Positions 11,703 to 21,058 of a stretch of DNA of 64,000 bases are shown here, in pieces; within the stretch, counting starts at the first letter, position 1; the number at the start of each line of letters is the position of its first letter. The translations under genes and the position numbers were made by a program. The notes beneath the pieces were generated by a model that saw nothing but the letters and a program-made list of their open reading frames with translations, did no database searches and had not been told where the DNA came from. Where the stretch lies: positions 41,612,785 to 41,676,784 of the forward strand of contig OZ021721.1 in NCBI GenBank assembly GCA_963978545.1, written 5' to 3'. The stretch comes from Linyphia triangularis (Eukaryota > Arthropoda > Arachnida > Araneae > Linyphiidae).

Positions 11703-12445
11703 TCACTTCACAGTTTTTTGAAAATTGTCATTTACAGGATCAGTGACTGATGATTCTGGAACTGCTTCCATCTGCCAAAATTTTTGCAACGAAGAATTGA
11801 GTTCATGGTCGATTATAGAATGACAATTAACGATTTCTTCACTTACTGGAGTTGAATAGATGGGACCAGAAAGCAACCATCCTAGTTTAGAATTCATGGC
11901 CCAAGGCGTTCCTCTTGGCCCGATGATTTTTTCATCCAAAACAATCTCAAAGAACAAGTCTGCTCCAATCAGCACGTCAATTGGGGATGACACATGAAAG
12001 TTTGGATCAGCAAGGTAAGTCCATCTAAATGTGGCCATGGAGTTATTTAAATATTAAAAGTTTTAAGATTCATGGTTATAGTTTTCACGATTAATGCGTT
12101 CATTTCAAATGATGTGATTTTTATGATGTGGTGGGTATTTCTGGCTTTTAAATGAAGTCTTTTTGCCGATTCTGAAGATATCATGGATCTTTGCGAGCCT
12201 CCATCAATTAAGGCACGATATGTGATTAATTTTTTATTTGCAGACTTGATTTTTACCAATGCTGTGCTTAATAGCATTGTTATACTTTGAATATTATTTA
12301 CAAGGCATGGAATTTCGGTTTCATTTACCTGATTTAAATTAGCTTGCATGTTTTGATTGAGTTTTAGAAGATAGAGAAGGGTGTGATGGTTTTTGTGACA
12401 ACTTTCTGATTTACACCAAATAGTAATTAAGCATTTATTGGCCAA
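11703..12445 (-). pseudogene. BEL/Pao aspartic protease region (DUF1758-like)
   Basis: 12445-12047 contains a Cys/His finger (CKSESCHKNHHTLL) and the protease motif YRALIDGGSQRSMIS, where the usual DSGS/DTGS-type site reads DGGS. 12038-11703 contains PIDVLIGADLFFEIV and the GPRGTPWAMNSKLGWLLSG block. The frame breaks at about 12040. Confidence 0.87.
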
Positions 12446-13576
12446 ATGTTATCTCTTAAGCAATTGATGCAAAGTTTATTAGTTTTAACACATTCCCAAT
12501 GTTTATCTAATGCCATCTCCAAGAAATCTGGACATTTGTGCAATGCATGTGGATTTTTACAAATGATACAAATTGGTAATTTTGAAGCTGACGCGACATG
12601 ACAAAAGGCGGTCCTCTTTTGAGGCTTGACATCAACTTTACTTTTTGTTTCTGTTTTAGAATATGAATCATTCACAATTTGAAAGTTTCTTGCATAATTT
12701 TCCAAGAATGCCAAAAATTCTACAAAAGTAGGAAAGTAGTTCCCTTTTCAATTCCCATTGAGTCCTCAAATTGCCATCAAGTTTATTTTGAATAGTATAT
12801 ATCAAAATCAAGTCTACCAATTCATTTACCTTAAATCCCAAAATATCCAGATTTCGTATGGCTTCATTGCACATATCCAAGATTTCCAAGAGAGATTTAC
12901 AATTATAAACCCTTGGAGATTTCATGTTAAAGATTTTAATCAATTGATTATAAGCAAAAGTTTATAGTCATCATATCTAGCTACTAAAGCTTCCCAAGCT
13001 TAGCTGTAGAAATCTGCAGAAACAGGAAAACCCTTAATTAATTTTGCTGCATCAGAGCTCAATGAAGCAACTAAATATTGGAATTTTGATAATGAAGACA
13101 AACTCTTATTTGAATCAATTGTCTAAATAAATATTTCTTTGAAAGTAATCCAGTCACCTAGATTTCCTCCAAAAATCGGGATTTCGAATCTTGGAAGCCG
13201 AATATTTTGCTGTACATAGAAATTTGACTTATTGAACTCCGAAACAGAACTATTGTTACACTTGTCTTGCTAAAATATTCCTCAATATCAGCACAGGGTA
13301 ATCGGAGAGAGTACAGGGTAATCACAAGAGTAATCTGAATGATTACTCTTTCATTTGCATCCATTTAACATCATAAAACTTTTCATTTTCATCAATCAAC
13401 TCAAATATTAATTCTTCTAAAGATTTTATCAGATCACCCAGTTTCGTTTTTATTTCTTTCAAAATAAATGATTTATTATCCTCAATTAAATCATTGACAC
13501 GTTTAACATACCCATCAATTTCTTTAACCAAGAAATTAAACCTAGCTTTAGCTTTAGAACTATTTCCCTTTCCCCT
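12427..13576 (-). pseudogene. BEL/Pao gag
   Basis: 13576-13343 gives an N-terminal helical region (KEIDGYVKRVNDLIEDNKSF, LGDLIKSLEELIFELIDENE). The expected ATG reads ATA in the minus-strand codon before ARGKGNSSK. 12943-12668 is the DUF1759-like gag core, and 12714-12427 has a zinc-knuckle region (CIICKNPHALHKCPDFL, CINCL). The 12950-13340 part is frameshifted and has stops. Confidence 0.78.
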
Positions 13577-13770
13577 CGCTATGGTTCAAAACTCAATATA
13601 GAACTTAACAAATAAAAAGAAACACATCAAACATCTACGAGAATGATTCAAAATAAATGCCAAAAGGATTAAAAAAATCATACATCTGCCTTCTCATTCT
13701 TCAACACCAATATGGCGAACAAAAAAGAATGAAAAAACAAGAAATGATTCTCGGAATTATTGCCATAACT

Positions 13771-13788
13771 TCCAGGTCGATAGGACCA
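13771..13788 (-). other. candidate primer-binding site of the BEL/Pao element
   Basis: Five bases inside the 5' LTR, the minus strand reads TGGTCCTATCGACCTGGA. It starts with TGG as a tRNA 3'-CCA complement should. I did not identify the tRNA. Confidence 0.45.
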
Positions 13789-13793
13789 AATTA

Positions 13794-14141
13794 TGTTGGG
13801 ATATAAACAAAATGGACAGTATATTAATTGATTTGAATGATTTTAAATAGAAACCTTACCATTGCCTTAAAATAGACGATTTACTTGAAGATTAATTGCT
13901 TAATTGCACAGCAAAATTATTTATTTATAATTGACTGGAATATGATTAAGATTTTTAACATGATAGCAGCAAGCAACACGTTTGATTCGGATTTCTTACA
14001 CACAGAGAAAGAAAAATAAAAAGAGTGAGAGTTTCAGTTCGCTTTTCAAAGTTACAAAAAATTATGATTAAATATTTTTTTCTTGATCAGAAATAATGTC
14101 TTATTCCTACCGCCATCTGGCGATACTTTCAAGACTGAACA
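13794..14141 (-). repeat. BEL/Pao 5' LTR
   Basis: This 348-base direct repeat of 5553-5895 begins TGTTGGGATATAAAC and ends AGACTGAACA on the plus strand. It is followed at once by the ACATG target duplication. The GATATAAAC segment near the plus-strand start is shared with the other LTR. Confidence 0.92.
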
Positions 14142-14146
14142 ACATG

Positions 14147-15697
14147 CATGCTGAACAAACTTATTTCAGTTTCTGCTTCCTCCTGCATGGTTTCAAGACA
14201 CAACACGTCCATATGACTTTCATTTGCAAGGTTTTACCAACTGCAAACAAACACATTACTTGCAAACCCCTTTCCTTGATGTAATTCTTTTCATACAGTT
14301 AGGTGGTGGGTGCTCTTTATTAAGTTTTTACATATCCATCAAGTACAGTTCATTCTAGCATAGGTTTGTAAATTAAAAGAAAAACGAATATACTTTATGA
14401 AATTTTGTAAGGCAGCCAAGCATAAATTACAATCGGCATTTCTAACTGACAGAACAAAGAGCAAATGGATGTACACGTGGGCAACTTTAAACGCGGGCTT
14501 ATTCTTCCTTGTGTCTCTTAAATTCATTCAAGTTCATTTGGAATGTTCATTTACTTCATTGCTGGAAATTATCTTAAATGAGAAGATTTTATATCCCCAG
14601 GTGTCCCTCCAGCTAACAATTTTATGGTATTCTTCACTTTAAAAGCGAGAGTATCTTCCGATGAATGAGTAATGTTGGTATATTCCTCGAGAAGGACTGT
14701 ATACAATGCTATAAATGATGTAGCTTCTAAGTCTCTTTGAATGTTCCAGCCTTCCATTTTGATTAGCCGTAGCAGTTCTATATAAATCACACTTGATCCA
14801 CAATTTAGGAATACATAGATGGATACATATAAACCACAATAGGATACATAGATGTTCCTGTAATGTATACGCTAATGGTCTTAGCTCAGCTATCATAAAA
14901 AATGCAAGTATAAATTTTTTACCAATTTCTGCAAAACATCCGGATTTAATTTTTAAAAATATCTGCATCATAAACTTTCCTGAAATATAGATGTATTGTA
15001 CAGTAAAATATCCGAAATCCAGATTTCCAAAATCCATAAATATCTAAGATACATACCTTTTCTAGCACGGCTATCTTAAAAAAAAAAAAAATCAGAAGTT
15101 TATCTGTAACCGAAAGTGATGACCACAAAAACGAAGTGGTTAAGGATAAAATTACCTAGGAGCAATTAGTTGGAAGTATTAGACACTGCAATTAAAGGAT
15201 TAGAGCACAGACACAATTTCAGAATCGGAAATAATGGGGATTCAAGGAGGAAAGTTTAGTCAAAAGTTAAAACAACCTTAAAACAAATATTTTTCAAAAC
15301 CACATCAAGTTACATAGGCGTAAAGTACGGGGGGGCAGAGGGGGCTAGCCTCCCCACTTTTAAATTATGAGGGGCTGCCTACCCAGATTTTTGTAACACT
15401 AACTCCTTTTTTTCCCTCCATTCTCCAAATAAATTATAATTGTTTATTGTTGGTATTATATGAAAAGTTGTGTCATACCTAGATTTTTGAAAAATTAATA
15501 GATTTCGATAATTTTTCGAAAAATTTCATCTTCCGTCAAAACTCGTCCCCCATGTTTTTTGAAAAGTTGACACTTATGTCAAGTTATATAAGGATTTTTC
15601 TTCATTATTTTTGTGTATAAACAATGACATGTTCTAAAATCCGGAATTTTTCATAATCTCGAATTGCCTAAGTCCCAGGTATTCCGGATTTGAGATA
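14147..15697. other. intronic sequence, no gene recognised
   Basis: The open frames here overlap on both strands and have no known motif. At 15316-15395 there is a GC-rich segment (CATAGGCGTAAAGTACGGGG, then GGGGCTAGCCTCCCC) of the kind seen at DNA-transposon ends; no partner was found. The stretch probably belongs to the intron of the importin-alpha gene, which is read on the minus strand. Confidence 0.4.
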
Positions 15698-15705
15698 CTC
15701 TGCTG

Positions 15706-17418
15706 CAGCGGTTCCCAAACCTTTTTAGTTGTGCGGACTACCTATATTCAGGGGTCAAAGTGACAAAATAAGAATACATAGGATTTTTTTTTTAAAAAAT
15801 ATAGGACAATTTAAAACATCAAATAACTGCACACAGTTGCTACTGAACTTAAAAATTAACTCGTTATACATTTATATACGCATTATATTGTATTTAAGAG
15901 AATCAAAACACACCTTTAAAAAAAAGAAATCGCCTGATCCTGAATATGTCATCCGTTATTGTCTCAATATTCCATCCCTAAATGAAATTTTATTAATTAC
16001 ATTATTTGCAATCTTGAGTCTTTTGTTTCCAGCATCTATAACTGCTTGAACTGCTCCAATTTCTTTAAGTATTTTCTTTTTATCCCTGTTTGCAGTCATT
16101 TGTTGGTTCAAATTTATTGTTCAGTGTCGGTTGGAATGGCGGCGAAAATTGGGAGATTTAACGCCGAATGTGGCGAACCGGGGACTTGGTTTTTCGGAAA
16201 CACTAGTGACCGTTTGAATTTAGCAACACAACGTATTGACGTCATTTTCAATTTTGACGACTTTTATGAAAAAATCGTGGCTAATATTCCGAATCCGGTA
16301 CTGATTCTGCGCCACTGTGATTTGACAGTGATTGACAAAAAATGGCAGCCCTGCCATTTTTTTTAAGAGCACGAGAACTGCCTATGGTTGTCATAATAAG
16401 GCTCGGTTTGATGTTGATGTAAACAATTCGTGGCGCAGAATCCGTATCTGATTTGGAATAAAAAAAATCTTAACCCTTTTGCTTCCTTCATCAATTATTG
16501 ACTGAGCACTCAAAATGTTCTATAGTAGTCCTGTAAGTTAATCGCAAATTGTTTTCATCCATTTTTCTCGAGGCAGAGTTTTGTTGCTGCATCTCTCTAT
16601 GTATTATGACCAATTAATTTACTATGTTGGAGGAGAAAACAAATCAGAAATTCAAGACCGCGTGCTATGATAAAGTTCACAAGTTTACACTTAACAACTC
16701 CCGCCGGTCCAGTAGAGTTGAGTTGTAGGTTATGTAGCACGTGACGTGACAAGAGATAAAACGCCGTCGTTACAAACATCGCTTTCGTCAGGTTTTTTCA
16801 CCTACGATCGCCAAAGAATCCGAAATATAAAAAATGGCAACGATCGGCGCCGTTATTACGAATTCGAAGAAAATATAGATCGAATCAATATAGAATATAT
16901 AGGACGTTTTTGCCGATTTTTAAAAAAATATAGGATTTATAGGACATATAGGACGTCTGCTACCCCTGTATATTATAAAAAAAGACTTTGAGGCCCACTA
17001 GCTAATAGAATATAAGTGCATACAAATATCAGTAACTACTAAAACATTCTGTACAAGAAGCATAAACTACATATATTTTTTTATAAAATGTGGAACTTTA
17101 TTTCACTCTGCTGTCACAACTATTAGAAAACTAAAAAACAAGTAGTGAAAGTTTTAAAAAAAAAAACTCAATGGGATTTTTGACATTATTTGTTCCCCAT
17201 GAAAGAGTCAATATCTGGATTAAAACTTAGCCATGCTGTTTAATTCAAGCATTATTCACTAGTTACACCATCGAAGAATACAATCAAGTGACTCGATTAT
17301 TCCCATCTTTAACCCTGAAGCTCCTATAATATTTATCTTGGCATAGATTCTCTACCAGTGTCCACGGCTCAGTACCACGTTACTCGCGGCCCCCAAGCAC
17401 ATGGGTTGAGAGCCGCTG
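15706..17418. mobile_element. non-autonomous hAT-type element
   Basis: The left end CAGCGGTTCCCAAAC and the inverted right end (CAGCGGCTCTCAACC on the minus strand) match the widespread hAT terminus. The 8-bp flanks CTCTGCTG (15698-15705) and CTCTACTG (17419-17426) agree at 7 of 8 positions. Right-end motifs GCGGCCCCC and GAGGCCCACTAGC are typical of this group. The interior has no transposase. It includes a hairpin (GATTCTGCGCCAC near 16302 against GTGGCGCAGAATC near 16431) and several TATAGGAC repeats. The frame at 16046-16366 has no recognised domain. Confidence 0.75.
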
Positions 17419-17429
17419 CTCTACTGTAT

Positions 17430-18960
17430 ATAGTAGGAAAAGTAACTTTAATTCCTACAAGTTTCCTATTATCCAACAAATTCGTAAAGCGGACTGAGAA
17501 GTCACTACTATTTTGAAAAAATGTACTGGCGATTGTAATGCAGCGGCCATCTTGAATTTTGTAGCTTTTACCTAACATGGATGTGTTATATACCGTCACA
17601 AAGGTAATTTTGGTTAATTAACCTATATTTGAGGGTGCAGCTGGGCTGAGCGATGTAGCTCTGTTTATAGCATCCTCTGGTATTTTACAGGATTTATGTT
17701 TTTGAAACCATGACCGTGACTGGTTGGAGTACGTGTCACCCTTGTTTTGACCGAACATTTTGAACACTGATAATAAATCCATTTCTCACGTGGAATGTCA
17801 GTTGGTAAATACGTTCGATATTTGTTTTATTTTGATTTAAAATTGGGTTAATTCCTATTGTACGGTCTGCCGCTCAGCATTGACCACAGCAACTGTACAA
17901 CCAATTCGTTTCAATCCTATTGTACGGTCGTCACTGTGCGGTTGACCGCACAATAGAATTGAACCCAGTTACAAGATTAATTTGTGTTTAATACTATTTC
18001 TAAACTGTGTTTTTTACCGTTTTAATAGTTTTTAGTTGAACGGTTGACAGTACAATAGGATTGAACCCCAGGTTATATGATTCATTTGTGTTTGATAGTA
18101 TTTCTATGCTGTGTTTTTTACCGTTTTAATAGTTTTTAACTGAGCGGATTGAACCTAAAATTGTATTGTATTCGCTTTGTAATTTTTTTAATGTTTTAAT
18201 GTGTGTTTAAATTGGTGCCTTTTTATTTGCCACAGAGTTGAACGTGAACACGATTGGCGGCAAAAAAAAATCGTCAATTTTGCCAAGGGGCACTCCGATG
18301 TATATTTTTATCGTAATTTTAGTTCTTGCAAATTTTCTAACAGCCAAAAAGTTTCTAGTGCAATGAGAAGCCATTGTTCAGAAAAAAGTACTTAAGATTG
18401 TGATGCAGCAGCCATCTTGAGCTTTGTAACTTTGAGAAATGCATAGATGTGTTATATACTGTTGGACGCTCAAACATGGCGTCCATCTTGAGTTTTATAT
18501 CTTTATTTAGTAACATAGATGTGTTTTGTATCATCGGAAATATATTTAATTTAAAAAATATTTCGTACTGGCCAACAAGTTCTAATAGCTCACTAGAAAA
18601 TGATTATTTTGAAAAATCTTACAAGCGATGGTAATGCAGAGGCAATCGAATTTTGTTACTTTACTTTAAGTAAATGTGCTGTATGCCATCGTTAAAGTTA
18701 TATTTTTCCCAGCAAATTTTCCAATAGCCAACAATTTCATAAAGCGAATTGAGAAACCATTGTTCTGAAAAACGTACTTAAGTTAGCGATGTAGAGACCA
18801 CCTTGAATTTTGAGAAATTACTTAACATAGATGTGTTATATACCGTTGGAAAGGCAATTTTATTTCCTACAAATTTCTTAAGAACCAATAACAGCAAAAA
18901 ATGATCTGGAAAGCCATTATTTGGCAAAAACATACATTAGGTTATCAGGAGGCAGTAATT
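17430..18960. repeat. decayed tandem repeats, roughly 165-bp units
   Basis: The core GCAG(C/A)GGCCATCTTGAATTT followed by AACATAGATGTGTTATATAC recurs near 17538, 18404, 18472, 18637 and 18802 with much divergence. The flanking text (AAATTCGTAAAGCGGACTGAGAA and AACGTACTTAAG) also recurs. The best-preserved neighbours are about 165 bases apart. The array is interrupted at 17640-18170 by a different repeat. Confidence 0.6.
17840..18165. repeat. about 101-bp direct repeats with inverted ends
   Basis: ATTTGTGTTTAATACTATTTC and ATTTGTGTTTGATAGTATTTC start about 101 bases apart (near 17981 and 18082). Both are followed by CTGTGTTTTTTACCGTTTTA. CCTATTGTACGGTC occurs on the left twice, and its inverse (ACAATAGGATTGAACC) on the right, so the block may be an inverted-repeat MITE remnant. 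Confidence 0.5.
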
Positions 18961-19233
18961 TTGGATTTTCGACTGTAGCGACCTTTATACCAGGAAGCAT
19001 CGGATTTTAATTTAGTTAAAGTTAGACCAACATCGTACTTTAGTTTCTATACATTTAAACAAAATAAATGACATCACCCACATGTTTGCATCATAAAGAG
19101 GCCCACAGGATTACATTTGCTCCCAGACTATTAGTTTCTTCATATTCTGTTAAAATTGCATATGTGACACACAATAATTTATTAGTAATAATATACCTTT
19201 CTAAAATATACACAAGGAACATTTAAAACATAC

Positions 19234-19451
19234 CTAGCTGCTTGAATTGCTGAAAGCTGCACTTCTGGTTCAGGACTAGTTGCATTAGTAACGATGACTT
19301 CCAAACTTTGATAAGCAAAATTTTTATCAGTATCATCTTCTCCAGTGGGCAAAAGTTCAACCTGTGGTACATTTCTTCGCTTAAATAAAGATTCATCTCT
19401 TTTATTTTTACGCAATTCAAAAGTTACTTCATTGCGTCTTCTTCTCATTTC
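19234..19451 (-). CDS. importin subunit alpha (KPNA3/4-like), coding exon 2
   Basis: The exon encodes [20 protein letters not shown], then FKRRNVPQ, an acidic linker, [15 protein letters not shown] and QLSAIQAA with a split Arg. This is the IBB domain and the first-repeat region of importin-alpha, the adaptor that binds nuclear localisation signals and docks to importin-beta. The acceptor (minus) is TTTATTTAG at 19452, the donor is GTATGT from 19233. The exon is 218 bases, begins in phase 0 and ends in phase 2. The linker and SLE..V..A pattern fit the KPNA3/4 class better than KPNA1/2; this is judged by eye. The following exons lie beyond base 1 or were not found. Confidence 0.93.
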
Positions 19452-19561
19452 CTAAATAAAGAAATTATATTTTATTTTTCTTTAATTTTTAAAATTAGAA
19501 AGCAAATATTTCTTCTAATCAAAAGGATCTATTAAAAGATCATTTTTCTTTTAATTTAATA

Positions 19562-19985
19562 CAGAGTGGCCACAAAATTCAGGAAAAAAAGTTCCCTGAT
19601 TTCCCTGACAGATTTCTAAAAAATTCCCTGATTTTAGGGCAAACAAATTTCTCCAATTTTCTTAGGTTTTCCAGATATCTAGACATCCTGATGAAATAAA
19701 ACATGCATTCTAAAAAGATAATATGCAATTTTTTAAAAAATAGTTTTGCTGGTAATGAAAAGTTTAAATTATTCCGTAACATTAAACTTCTAATGGATTA
19801 CCACTACAAATCTCCATGTAAATAGCGCCAAAATATGGATGAACGTGCCTTAAACAATACAAGATTTCCCTGATTTTCATGAAATTTTAAAAGTACCCTG
19901 ACATTTCCCTGATTTTTTCCAGAATAAGAAAGTTCCCCAATATTTCCCTGATTTCCAGGTTTTCCCGGTTCTGTGGCCACTTCTG
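19562..19985. mobile_element. MITE with CAGAGTGGCCAC ends
   Basis: The left end CAGAGTGGCCACAAAATTC is matched by an inverted right end (CAGAAGTGGCCACAGAACCG). Both are flanked by TA (19560-19561 and 19986-19987), as in Tc1/mariner-type MITEs. The interior is rich in TTCCCTGATTT on one side and its variants on the other. A related fragment lies at 62745-62802. The class assignment is tentative. Confidence 0.65.
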
Positions 19986-20119
19986 TAATATGTTTAATAC
20001 ATGACTAAATTGCATTATTGGAATAAAAAAATAGTAACATATTTCTTTCGCATTAGCTGTTATTGCGGCTAATTGGAGCCAGAGTTCAAAAGTGGGTGAA
20101 GTATTGAAAAACACTAAAT

Positions 20120-21058
20120 GTGCAAAGAGTGATGTTGAATCTGTGCGTACACCCTCGCCAGAGATGACATGTCCAAGGTAGGTCACTTCATTTTGGAATA
20201 ACTTACATTTAGCCAGACTTAACTTCAGGTTGGCGTCTTTTAATTTCAGCAGCACCTTCCTAAAATTTTCTAGATGTTCCTCAAAACTTCGCCCCACGAT
20301 AATGATGTCATCGAGGTAAACCAGACAGGCTTCGTAGGAAAGACCTCTTGGCACTGTTTCCATGAAACTTTCGAATGTTGCTGGAGCATTGCATAATCTA
20401 AATGGCATCACCTTGAACTGCCCAAGTCCTTGTCCGATTGTGAATGCTGTTTTCTCTCTGTCATCAGGGTGTATCTCCAAGTTGCCAATATCCACTCTTT
20501 AAGTCTAGTGTCGAAAACCACTTGTTTCCAGAAAGAATGTCTAGAATGTCATCAATTCTAGGAAGAGGGTAGCTGTCCTTTTTCGTGACATTGTTCAACC
20601 TCTGATAATCTACGAAAAATCTAGTTGAACCATCCTTCTTCCGAACCCAGACAATGGGAGAGGTCCAAGGGCTGGCTGAAGGTTCAATCACATCGCTATC
20701 TTGCATTTCCTTTAGGAGACTTCCTACCTCTTCCTGTTTAGCAAACAATAGTAGTCTTGGGTGTTGATAGGTGGGTGATCTCCTGTATCAATTCTATGCT
20801 GTGTCAAACTTGTTCGTCCGACATCCGAGGATGTACGGGAAAAGACATCTTGGAATTCTTGGATGACCAGTTGTGCAGCACTTCTTTCTTTGTTGTTTAA
20901 CGATGAATTCTGCAGAAGGTCTGATGCTAAGTTCTCTGAAGACACAGTGACTGGAGGATAGCTAATTCGATTTATGCAAGTTACTGGAGTACATGTCGCT
21001 AACACTTCACCTTTCTTTATGACTTTCACTTTATCACTCATATTGGCAACCCTCACAG
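20120..21058 (-). pseudogene. Gypsy reverse transcriptase
   Basis: 21058-20724 holds the protease-RT linker (FQDVFSRTSSDVG, LTQHRIDTGDHPPI). 20748-20464 holds EMQDSDVIEPSASPWTSPIV, FVDYQRLNN and FSTLDLKSGYWQ. 20495-20120 holds FTIGQGLGQFKVMPFRLCNAP, the active site YLDDIIIVG and TYLGHVISGEGV. Frameshifts lie near 20740 and 20480. RNase H, integrase and the 3' LTR are missing to the left, where the sequence changes near 20115. Upstream coding continues beyond the insertion at 21059. Confidence 0.93.

Larger units (their letters stand above)
5553..14141 (-). mobile_element. BEL/Pao LTR retrotransposon, complete ends, interrupted
   Basis: Two direct LTRs (5553-5895 and 13794-14141) enclose decayed gag, protease, RT, RNase H and integrase in minus-strand order. 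A perfect 5-bp target duplication ACATG lies at 5548-5552 and 14142-14146, as expected for BEL/Pao. The LTRs read TGT...CTGAACA on the plus strand. A hAT-like element (8532-11161) sits inside the RT. Removing it leaves about 5.9 kb, a normal BEL size. Many stops and frameshifts show it is dead. Confidence 0.93.

Noticed and set aside
16046..16366. 106-codon frame inside the non-autonomous hAT element
   Set aside because: No recognised motif; composition fits non-coding interior.
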